Shown piece by piece: positions 35,794 to 43,443 of a stretch of 64,000 bases of DNA. How positions within the stretch are numbered: the stretch's first letter is position 1; each line of letters starts with the position of its first letter. The stretch lies in contig JAUXZS010000015.1 of the NCBI GenBank assembly GCA_030692515.1, positions 429,373-493,372 on the forward strand, given 5' to 3'. The notes under the pieces are model-generated. The model saw only the letters and a program-made list of their open reading frames with translations, was not told the DNA's origin and ran no database searches. Made by a program: the position numbers and the translations under genes. This stretch comes from Bacteroidota bacterium. GTDB lineage: Bacteria; Bacteroidota; Bacteroidia; B-17B0; Aurantibacillaceae.

Positions 35794-36993
35794 ATGCCAA
35801 AAGTTTCTACAAAAGCAACAGTTATGCCGGCTTCGCCAATTCGTAAATTGGTCCCGTTCGCAGAAGCAGCAAAAAAGAAAGGTGTAAAAATTTATCATTT
35901 AAATATCGGTCAACCCGATATTGAAACACCAGCTTCTTTTTTAAATGCAGTAAAAAATGCAGATGTAAAAGTATTAGAATATAGCCACAGCGCCGGAAAC
36001 GAAAGTTATCGTAAAAAGCTCTGTGGTTATTATAAAGAGTATAATATTAACATCGATGAAAACCAAGTTATTATTACTTGTGGCGGAAGCGAAGCTATTG
36101 AAATTGCTTTACTTACTTGTTTTAATCCAGGGGATGAAATTATAGTTCCCGAACCTTTTTATGCAAATTATAACGGTTTTAGTTGTGCCGCAGATGTTGT
36201 TGTTAAGCCTGTAAGAAGTTTTATAGATACGGGTTTTGCTTTACCCAAAATTTCGGATTTTGAAAAGGTAATTACACCTAAAACAAAAGGTATAATGATT
36301 TGTAATCCAGGTAACCCTACAGGTTATTTGTATACTAAAGCAGAGCTGGAAGCATTACGCGATTTAGTAAAAAAACACGATTTGTTTTTATTAAGTGACG
36401 AAGTGTATCGTGAGTTTTGTTATGATGATAAAGAATATATAAGTGTAATGCACTTAGAAGGTATCGAAGAAAATGTAATTTTATTAGATTCAATTAGTAA
36501 ACGTTATAGTGCTTGTGGTGCTCGTATTGGCGCAATGATTTCTAAAAATAAGGAGGTTATGGCATCAGCATTAAAATTTGCACAAGCACGTTTAAGTCCG
36601 CCAAGCTATGGGCAAATTGGTGCTGAGGCTGCGCTTGATACTCCAAAGAGTTATTTTGCTGAAGTAAAAAAGGAATATATCGCGAGAAGAGATTTTGTAA
36701 TTGAGTCTTTAAATAATATGGAGGGCGTATTTTGCCCAAAGCCAAGTGGTGCTTTTTATTGTATAGCCAAATTACCAATTGATAACGCAGATAAATTTTG
36801 TCAATGGTTGCTGGAAGATTTTAATTTAAATTCGCAAACAGTAATGCTTGCTCCCGCAACTGGATTTTATTCAACTCCAGGAGCTGGAAATGATGAGGTT
36901 CGTATTGCTTATGTATTAAATATCCAAGATCTTAAAAACGCAATGATGTGTTTAAAGGAAGCCTTAAAAGTTTATCCCGGAAAAACGAATTAA
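35794..36993 (+). CDS. Class I/II pyridoxal-phosphate aminotransferase
   Basis: Encodes 399 residues. Fold-type I features: NIGQPDIETPASFLNA, the GGSEAIEIAL loop that binds PLP phosphate, NPGNPTGYLY (substrate and cofactor contacts), LSDEVYREFCYD, and the catalytic Lys in LLDSISKRYSACGARIG. A C-terminal Arg in EVRIAYVLN binds the carboxylate. Resembles aspartate/aromatic aminotransferases. Starts 22 bases after the helicase stop and 6 bases before the next gene, so likely in one operon. Substrate unproven. Confidence 0.92.
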   Translation: MPKVSTKATVMPASPIRKLVPFAEAAKKKGVKIYHLNIGQPDIETPASFLNAVKNADVKVLEYSHSAGNESYRKKLCGYYKEYNINIDENQVIITCGGSEAIEIALLTCFNPGDEIIVPEPFYANYNGFSCAADVVVKPVRSFIDTGFALPKISDFEKVITPKTKGIMICNPGNPTGYLYTKAELEALRDLVKKHDLFLLSDEVYREFCYDDKEYISVMHLEGIEENVILLDSISKRYSACGARIGAMISKNKEVMASALKFAQARLSPPSYGQIGAEAALDTPKSYFAEVKKEYIARRDFVIESLNNMEGVFCPKPSGAFYCIAKLPIDNADKFCQWLLEDFNLNSQTVMLAPATGFYSTPGAGNDEVRIAYVLNIQDLKNAMMCLKEALKVYPGKTN

Positions 36994-36999
36994 TTTTAA

Positions 37000-37632
37000 A
37001 TGAAAAGTTTATTTTTAAAAATTACGCTTGCTGTAATTATTACTTCAGTTTTATTTTCTTGTAATAATTCTGAAAAAGATTTCTCAGCCGAAAAACAAAC
37101 GAACGATTCTTTAACCAAAGGTGAAATAAAAATAGTTGATTTTGCTGAGGTTGGAAATAATGAGGGAGTAGTTGGAGTTTTTAACGTGCCAGAAATGTTA
37201 GCGATTTGCAAGTATGATTCTGCTCCAATGAAAGATGTTTCGTTTAAAATAGCAAAAGCATATTCTATTTTGGAAACAGAAATGAATGACATTGGAGCAA
37301 CTATGGATGGAATGCCGGGTATGATAACCTTTAATAATGATACTAGTAATTTTAAATTCGAATGCGTTTTGTTGATTAAGGAGATGCCAAAAAAGCAACC
37401 TAAAACATGTAAAATTGTTGTCTTAGAATCTTCACAAATGTTAATTTATAATTTTTATGGGCCATATAAACATTTGTTTTCGGCATATGATAAAATAAGG
37501 AAATACAATGCTATTAATAAGTTAGTGCAGATTGGTCCAATGCGCGAATTTTATTTATCCGACCCTTCTTTAGAAAAAGATCCATCAAAATGGCAAACCC
37601 GAATAATGGTGCCGGTTGTTGGTGTAAAATAA
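37000..37632 (+). CDS. Lipoprotein with GyrI-like effector-binding domain
   Basis: Encodes 210 residues. Lipoprotein signal MKSLFLKITLAVIITSVLFSC (lipobox Cys at 21). The mature part, from about residue 45, resembles a GyrI-like/effector-binding fold and ends DPSLEKDPSKWQTRIMVPV. That ending is shared with DPMLEKDTARWLTNIYYIL at the end of the SRPBCC-GyrI protein encoded at 38600. Six bases after the aminotransferase. Role unknown; GyrI folds bind small hydrophobic ligands. Confidence 0.8.
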   Translation: MKSLFLKITLAVIITSVLFSCNNSEKDFSAEKQTNDSLTKGEIKIVDFAEVGNNEGVVGVFNVPEMLAICKYDSAPMKDVSFKIAKAYSILETEMNDIGATMDGMPGMITFNNDTSNFKFECVLLIKEMPKKQPKTCKIVVLESSQMLIYNFYGPYKHLFSAYDKIRKYNAINKLVQIGPMREFYLSDPSLEKDPSKWQTRIMVPVVGVK

Positions 37633-37794
37633 TTTTTTTCTCTGTTAATTTTTTTTAACCTTATTCTAATTTTATTTTTTGCAATTTTAATATGCAATTA
37701 AATAATTAGTTGGAGTAAAATGGTCAGCGCCAGATTTATTAAAAATTAGCAATGCCTTTCCGATTTGACTAATAAAAAAGTAAATAATTTCTAA

Positions 37795-38523
37795 ATGAAA
37801 AATTATCTCGGTAAACAAATTCTAAATACTATATTTTATCCCTTTCTTTTTTTATTAAGTATTTGGATTGTTTTTTTTATTGAAAAAGCTAATGATTTTA
37901 ATTTTGTAAAATTTGGAGTTTTGCCACGTAAAGTTGAAGGTTTGTTTGGGATTATTACTTCCATTTTTATTCATGGTGACATCGAGCATATTGCCTCAAA
38001 TTCTATTCCGCTATTGGTGTTAGGAATGATGTTGTTTTATTTTTACAAAAAAATAGCTAAGTCAGTTTTTATTTGGATATGGTTGGTAAGTGGTATTTGG
38101 TTATGGTTGGGAGGAAGAAATAGTGGTGATCATATCACTTATCACATTGGCGCAAGTACATTAATTTATGGATTAGCAACCTTTTTATTTTTTAGTGGCG
38201 TTTTTCGCAAACATTTACGTTTAATGGTTGTATCTGCAATGGTGGTTTTTTTATACGGCAGTATAATGTGGGGAATTTTTCCTTTAAAAACAGAGATTAG
38301 TTGGGAGGGACATTTATTTGGTTCTTTAGCTGGAATTTTAGTTGCTTTTAATTTTAGAAAAGAAGGGCCGCAGCGAAGAATTTACCAATGGGAAGAAGAA
38401 ATTGAGGATGATGAAGCAGAAAGTTTTTATACTGAGACTGAAGACATAATTGGAGACGAAATAGATCCAAATAACAATGTAAAAATCAATTTTATCTATA
38501 AGGAAAAAGATAAAGAGAGTTGA
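37795..38523 (+). CDS. Rhomboid-family intramembrane serine protease
   Basis: Encodes 242 residues with about six hydrophobic helices. FIHGDIEHIASNSIPLLVLG gives the His and Asn near the oxyanion site, HIGASTLIYGLATF the catalytic Ser in a GxS motif (GAST instead of the usual GASG), and WEGHLFGSLAGILVAF the catalytic His. The dyad therefore seems intact. The C-terminal 50 residues are an acidic soluble tail. Rhomboids cleave membrane proteins within the bilayer; the substrate is unknown. Flanked by two genes sharing a GyrI-like domain. Confidence 0.88.
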   Translation: MKNYLGKQILNTIFYPFLFLLSIWIVFFIEKANDFNFVKFGVLPRKVEGLFGIITSIFIHGDIEHIASNSIPLLVLGMMLFYFYKKIAKSVFIWIWLVSGIWLWLGGRNSGDHITYHIGASTLIYGLATFLFFSGVFRKHLRLMVVSAMVVFLYGSIMWGIFPLKTEISWEGHLFGSLAGILVAFNFRKEGPQRRIYQWEEEIEDDEAESFYTETEDIIGDEIDPNNNVKINFIYKEKDKES

Positions 38524-38599
38524 TTAATTGAGATTAACTTAATTCTTTTTTTTAAAGGAAAAAAATCTTATTTTTATAAGAATTATAAAAAAACAAATC

Positions 38600-39601
38600 A
38601 TGAAAAAAGTATTGTATGTAATTATCGCATTGCTGCTTGTATATCTTGTGTTGGCAATGTTTGGTCCTAAAGAAATTAAAGTTGAGCGCGACATCTCAAT
38701 TAATAAACCAACATTTTTTGTAAAATCAATCTTAGGTGATTTTAAATTTTTTCATGATGAATGGAGTCCATGGAGCGAAAAAGATTCTGCTATGAAAACT
38801 ACTTATAAAGGAGCTCCTGGTGAGTTGGGTCATTTTTATAGCTGGGAAGGAAACAAAGAAGTTGGTAAGGGTGAAATGGAAATTATTTCTGTTACAGAAG
38901 ATAGTCTAGTTCAGCGTTTATCCTTCGAAGGAATGGGAGACTCTAGAGCTTATTTTATTTTAAAAGACAGCGGTACTTCTACTAACGTAACATGGGGAAT
39001 GATGTTTGAAGTTGGATTTTTTGGTCGCCCAATGATGTTATTTATGAATATGGATAAGATGTTGGGCGCTGATTACGAAAAAGGTTTAACAAAACTAAAA
39101 ACAAAATTAGAGAGTTTAAAGGAAATAGGAGCTAACGCAAATTATGAAATAAAAGAAATACAATGGGATGAAAAGCAATTTGTAAGCACTAAAAAAATTA
39201 AAATGAATGGTGATAGTTTAGGTTTGTTTTTTGGCGAGAATTTTCCAAAAATGTGGGGGCAATTAGAAAAAGAAAAAATTAAATCAACAATGTCGCCATG
39301 TGGAATTTTTTATTCATGGGATGTTAATACTAAAGCTACTGAATGTGCGGCAGCAATGTGCGTTCCAAAAGGAGTAAAATTAAAGGGTTGGGATAACGTC
39401 GCCGTGCCTACCGCAAGAGTTTTAAGTGTACCATATTACGGAGCTCCGGAAAAAAGTATTGATGCGCATTACGCGATGGAGGAATATATTAAAGCCAATA
39501 AATTAGATTATAGTTTTGTTATTGAAGAATATGTTACCGATCCAATGCTTGAAAAAGATACAGCTAGATGGTTAACGAATATTTATTATATTTTAAAATA
39601 A
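38600..39601 (+). CDS. Membrane-anchored SRPBCC / GyrI-like fusion protein
   Basis: Encodes 333 residues. One N-terminal membrane helix (VLYVIIALLLVYLVLAMF). Residues about 25-165 are an SRPBCC (START-like) domain (VERDISINKPTFFVKSILGD, WSPWSEKD, LGHFYSWEGNKEVGKGEMEI). Residues about 180-333 are a GyrI-like domain (WGQLEKEKIKSTMSPCGIFY, VPTARVLSVPYYGAPEKSID). Both are hydrophobic-ligand-binding folds and occur fused in other Bacteroidota proteins. Probably faces the periplasm. Follows the rhomboid gene by 76 bases; a terminator follows. Confidence 0.85.
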   Translation: MKKVLYVIIALLLVYLVLAMFGPKEIKVERDISINKPTFFVKSILGDFKFFHDEWSPWSEKDSAMKTTYKGAPGELGHFYSWEGNKEVGKGEMEIISVTEDSLVQRLSFEGMGDSRAYFILKDSGTSTNVTWGMMFEVGFFGRPMMLFMNMDKMLGADYEKGLTKLKTKLESLKEIGANANYEIKEIQWDEKQFVSTKKIKMNGDSLGLFFGENFPKMWGQLEKEKIKSTMSPCGIFYSWDVNTKATECAAAMCVPKGVKLKGWDNVAVPTARVLSVPYYGAPEKSIDAHYAMEEYIKANKLDYSFVIEEYVTDPMLEKDTARWLTNIYYILK

Positions 39602-39617
39602 ATTTTATTTTTTAAAA

Positions 39618-39653
39618 AAAGAGTCTGCTAAAATTTTGGCAGACTTTTTTTGT
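39618..39653 (+). terminator. Rho-independent terminator
   Basis: AGTCTGC and GCAGACT pair around TAAAATTTTG and are followed by seven T residues, 20 bases after the SRPBCC-GyrI stop. Confidence 0.88.
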
Positions 39654-39688
39654 TTAATAAATTTTTGGACAATGAAAATATTGCTTTC

Positions 39689-39722
39689 ATGCTGAACGGA
39701 GTCGAAGCTCTTTCTCTTTATT
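39689..39722. repeat. Fragment of the dispersed GGAGTCGAAGC repeat family
   Basis: CATGCTGAACGGAGTCGAAGCTCTTTCTC resembles the sequences near 17350 and 27299. Lies between convergent genes. Confidence 0.45.
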
Positions 39723-39762
39723 CATATTTCGCAGTAAGGGAAAGAATTAAAAAAAGTTTTTT

Positions 39763-41277
39763 TTAATTCTCCATTTTTTTAAACGCTATTGGTAATTGTT
39801 CAATCACGTCACTAATCAAAATGCTTTCCATGCTTTTTTTCTTTAAACAAAGGTCTGCGGCATATCCATGGATAAATGTTCCAATTAATGCTGCTTTTGG
39901 CGAAGTATACCCTCTACTTAATAAACCTAAAATAATGCCTGTTAGTCCATCTCCGCTGCCACCTTTTGCTAATCCAGGGTTTCCGCTCGAATTAAAAAAC
40001 ACAGTGCCGTCAGGAAATGCAATTGCAGAATGCGCTCCTTTTAAAACAACAATGCAAAAATATTTTAAGCAAAAATGTTTTAGAGCTTTTATTTTTTCAA
40101 AATCGTTTTCCTGTTTACCAACTAATCTTTCAAATTCTTTTGGATGAGGAGTCAAGATTGTTTCTGGCGGTAAAAAATCTAACCATGTTTTATTTTCAGA
40201 AAGAATATTTATGCCGTCTGCATCAATAATTAATTTGCCTGCATAATACTGACAGATTTTTTTTAATACCGTTTGTGTTTCTTCCTCTGTTCCAACTCCA
40301 GGACCAAAACCAATTGCATCGTATTTTTCTGGCTTATCAACTTCAGAAATAAAATCTGGGTTACTGTCTTCAATTGACATTGCTTCTGGCAAATGATGAA
40401 GTAGTCCATTAACTGTGCTCTTGTTAGAATGAAGGGTTAACAATCCTGCACCACTTCTTAAACATGCTTTAGAACTAATAATTGCGGCGCCACTTTTTCC
40501 TTTGCTTCCTGCTAAAAGTAAAGCATGACCATAATCTCCTTTGTGAGAAAATTTATTTCTGGGTTTTAAAAAAGAAGCAACATCCTGTTTAGTGGTATAA
40601 TAAAAATTGGTAGAATGTTTATCAATTGTTTCGGAACTAATTCCAATATCTAAAACTTCAAATTCTGGCACGTATTTTTTATTTTCTGCAAATAAAAATG
40701 CCAGTTTAGGAAATTGAAAAGTTAGAGTTAGCGATGAACAAATAATATTTTCATTTCCATCAGACGATTCATCAATGAATAAACCACTCGGAACATCGAT
40801 GCTTATTACCCTTGAGAAATTGGCATTTATAAACGTAACGGTGTCTTTTAGTAAACCATCAAATATTTTATTTATTCCTGTTCCAATTAAGGCGTCAATT
40901 ACTATGTAATTTTTACGGGTTATTTTTTCTTTTAAATCACTTAGCGAATTTATTTCAGAAAAACTTGAAGTGTAAATGGTTTTTAATTTATCGTAATTTG
41001 CTTTTGCATCTACACTAAATTTATCAGTATAATTAATAATGTAGGCGTGGCAAATAAATCCTCGCTCTAATAATAAACGTGTAATCGCTAATCCATCGCC
41101 ACCATTATTCCCTTTACCACAAAAAATAATTAATTCATCTTCGGTGTTAATTAATTTCATGATGCGTTTGGTGCAAGCCATTGAAGCTCGTTCCATCAAG
41201 TCTAAAGAACTTATTGGTTCGTTGGCAATTGTTTCTTCATCAATTTGTTTTAGCTGTTGAGCAGAAAAAATTTTCAT
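39763..41277 (-). CDS. nnr: Bifunctional NAD(P)H-hydrate epimerase / dehydratase
   Basis: The ATG at 41277 is preferred over the longer ORF because it begins MKIFSAQQLKQIDEETI, the usual family start; 504 residues. The N-terminal YjeF_N epimerase domain has FCGKGNNGGDGLAITRLL near 55-72 and VISIDVPSGLF near 155. The C-terminal ADP-dependent dehydratase (carbohydrate kinase-like fold) has LLAGSKGKSGAAIISSKACL, then GFGPGVG and GSGDGLTGIILGLLSRG. Together they repair hydrated NADH and NADPH. Directly downstream of a small FeoB-associated gene on the same strand. Confidence 0.95.
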   Translation of the reverse strand: MKIFSAQQLKQIDEETIANEPISSLDLMERASMACTKRIMKLINTEDELIIFCGKGNNGGDGLAITRLLLERGFICHAYIINYTDKFSVDAKANYDKLKTIYTSSFSEINSLSDLKEKITRKNYIVIDALIGTGINKIFDGLLKDTVTFINANFSRVISIDVPSGLFIDESSDGNENIICSSLTLTFQFPKLAFLFAENKKYVPEFEVLDIGISSETIDKHSTNFYYTTKQDVASFLKPRNKFSHKGDYGHALLLAGSKGKSGAAIISSKACLRSGAGLLTLHSNKSTVNGLLHHLPEAMSIEDSNPDFISEVDKPEKYDAIGFGPGVGTEEETQTVLKKICQYYAGKLIIDADGINILSENKTWLDFLPPETILTPHPKEFERLVGKQENDFEKIKALKHFCLKYFCIVVLKGAHSAIAFPDGTVFFNSSGNPGLAKGGSGDGLTGIILGLLSRGYTSPKAALIGTFIHGYAADLCLKKKSMESILISDVIEQLPIAFKKMEN

Positions 41278-41297
41278 ATTAAAATTTAGAATAAAAA

Positions 41298-41414
41298 TTA
41301 GCCACAATTACAATCTTTATCGCAATTGTCCTTTTTCTTAGGTTTTAAAAATTTAAAAGCTAAAAATACAAGTGCTATCGCTAATAAACTGTAAACAATA
41401 AATTGTTGGACCAT
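41298..41414 (-). CDS. FeoB-associated Cys-rich membrane protein, 38 residues
   Basis: ATG at 41414. One membrane helix (QQFIVYSLLAIALVFLAFKF) is followed by KPKKKDNCDKDCNCG, with three Cys in the CxxxCxC pattern of FeoB-associated Cys-rich proteins. It lies 20 bases upstream of nnr, same strand, so it is probably co-transcribed. The family is usually found with ferrous iron uptake genes; no feoB is present in this window. Length and motif fit the family. Confidence 0.8.
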   Translation of the reverse strand: MVQQFIVYSLLAIALVFLAFKFLKPKKKDNCDKDCNCG

Positions 41415-41429
41415 AAAGCTAAGTTAAGG

Positions 41430-43322
41430 CTAATTTTTTAGAATTGGCAAAACTATACTAGATGGCGCTTCTAGCTCATGAAATACTTTTATGTCGCTCG
41501 AAATAAAATCTTTATCATCACATTTATAAATATCAATAAATTGTTGTGGATTTCTGTCAAATAACGGAAACCAACTGCTTTGAATTTGTATCATTAATTT
41601 ATGTCCCTTTTTAATTGTATGCGCTACATCTGGTAATTCAAATTTTACGGTTTCAATTTTATTAGGTGTAAATGCTTCAGGTTTTTCAAAGCTATTTCTA
41701 TATTTCCCTCTCATAATCTCGCCTCTCACTAACATTTGATATCCTGCCATTTCTGCTTCACTTTTTACACCTAAACAACAGTAGTTAGAATCGTATTTAA
41801 AGTTGTCTGGAAAAACATCAATTACCTTAACAACAAAATCCGCATCACCTGTTGAAAGGCTAACTTTTAAATTTGCGGTAATTGTACCCGCTAATGTCAA
41901 ATCGTCATTTAAAATTTCAGTTTCAAAAACCAAAACATCTGTTCTGCGGGCGGCAAAACGTTGGTCATCATTCATGTATTCTCTGGTGCGTCTTAAGTGA
42001 ACGCCTTCTGAATAGGGTACAGGTTTGTTTGGATTGCTTGTATATTTAGAAAAAGAACTTGTTTTTGTTGGTTTATCAAAAGAGAGTTTTTGATTTTCCT
42101 TTAAGTAGATAGTTTTACTTTCGGAATTTTTTGGAGGCCAGCTTTCTAAATTTTTCCAATTATTTTCTCCACTAAAAAAAATGGTTGCTTCTGCAATTTT
42201 ATTTTCTGTTCCTTTATTTCTTAAATAAAATTCAAAGAAAGGTAATTCAATATTTTTTTGATAATATTCAGCTGTTTTACTTCCAAACCTTATATTGCCT
42301 AAATAAGTGCCATCTCCTCTGTGCCATCCACCATGAACCCAAGGGCCCATTACTAATTTATTAGTTGTTTTTGGAGATTGTTTTTCAATAGCTTTGTATA
42401 AATTCCAAGCGCCGTAACAATCCTCTGCATCAAAAGTACCGCCAACAGTAAGCATAGCTGGCTTAACATTTACACAACCAACTCTTGCATTTCTTGCTTT
42501 CCACCAATCATCCATATTAGGATGATCCATTAATTCATTCCAAAAAACAATGCTATCACCTAAATATTGTTTTAAATTTTTTAGTGCGCCTTGCTTCAAG
42601 AAAAAACTATAATTATCTTTTTCTGGAAATGTAAATCCTTTTGCATGTTCTGTAGTAGGTTTTGGGCGAGGTTTACCAAATGAAGAATAAAAACTGAATC
42701 CATCCATAATTGCAAAAGCGCCGTTGTGATGAAAGTCGTCTCCCAAAAACCAATCGGTAACTGGCGCTTGCGGACTAACAGCTTTTAATGCTGGATGATT
42801 ACTTAAAGCTGCCATAGTGCTATAAAAGCCAGGGTACGAAATTCCAAAAACGCCAAAATTACCATTGTTGTTGGGGATGTTTTTTAACATCCAATCAATA
42901 GCATCATAAGTATCACTTGCTTCATCAAACTCTTTTCCTTTTTTGTTTTCAATAAAAGGTCTAACATCAACAAATTCTCCTTCACTCATATATCTTCCTC
43001 TAACATCTTGCATTACAATTATGTAATTTTCTTTAAGATAATTAGCCCAATTGGTGGTGTATAATCTTGGAGAAAATTGGTCTTTACCATATGGCGCGCA
43101 GGAGTATGGTGTGCGCATCATTAAAAAGGGATGCTTTTCTGTCCCGATAGCTGTCGGGATGTTTTTTGGAATATAGATGCATGTAAATAATTTTTTGCCG
43201 TCGCGCATTGGTATTAACGTTTCAAGCTTAGAATAGTTTTGCGATACCCAGGCGCTGTCTATTGTTTGAGCGTTTAATTGGCTAAAAATTCCAATAAACA
43301 GTAAAAAAAATAATGTCTTCAT
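41430..43322 (-). CDS. CocE/NonD-family hydrolase (X-Pro dipeptidyl-peptidase-like)
   Basis: The ATG at 43322 (MKTLFFLLFIGIFSQLNAQ) gives a clear signal peptide; 630 residues. Alpha/beta-hydrolase core: VMQDVRGRYMSEGEF, nucleophile Ser in GISYPGFYST (near 155), acid in GGTFDAEDCYGAW, His in GPWVHGGWHRGDG. The C-terminal part is the beta-sandwich of PepX (RTDVLVFETEILNDDLTLAG, and VAHTIKKGHKLMIQIQSSWF). Secreted or periplasmic hydrolase of esters or proline peptides. A 17-bp dispersed palindrome lies inside the coding region at 43143-43159, encoding IPTAIG. Confidence 0.93.
   Translation of the reverse strand: MKTLFFLLFIGIFSQLNAQTIDSAWVSQNYSKLETLIPMRDGKKLFTCIYIPKNIPTAIGTEKHPFLMMRTPYSCAPYGKDQFSPRLYTTNWANYLKENYIIVMQDVRGRYMSEGEFVDVRPFIENKKGKEFDEASDTYDAIDWMLKNIPNNNGNFGVFGISYPGFYSTMAALSNHPALKAVSPQAPVTDWFLGDDFHHNGAFAIMDGFSFYSSFGKPRPKPTTEHAKGFTFPEKDNYSFFLKQGALKNLKQYLGDSIVFWNELMDHPNMDDWWKARNARVGCVNVKPAMLTVGGTFDAEDCYGAWNLYKAIEKQSPKTTNKLVMGPWVHGGWHRGDGTYLGNIRFGSKTAEYYQKNIELPFFEFYLRNKGTENKIAEATIFFSGENNWKNLESWPPKNSESKTIYLKENQKLSFDKPTKTSSFSKYTSNPNKPVPYSEGVHLRRTREYMNDDQRFAARRTDVLVFETEILNDDLTLAGTITANLKVSLSTGDADFVVKVIDVFPDNFKYDSNYCCLGVKSEAEMAGYQMLVRGEIMRGKYRNSFEKPEAFTPNKIETVKFELPDVAHTIKKGHKLMIQIQSSWFPLFDRNPQQFIDIYKCDDKDFISSDIKVFHELEAPSSIVLPILKN
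43143..43159. repeat. 17-bp palindrome CCCGATAGCTGTCGGGA, copy 2 (intragenic)
   Basis: One base different from the intergenic copy at 20883-20899. It lies in frame inside the CocE-type hydrolase gene near its 5' end. Confidence 0.65.
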
Positions 43323-43443
43323 GTAGTTCAATTATACAATAAAAACGGCTAAAAGCCATAATATTTGATTAACAATTTATAGTTTAAAACATTGATGGGT
43401 AAAGCCATTAAATTACGGGGCTTTCCCTTAATTTTAAGGGATA

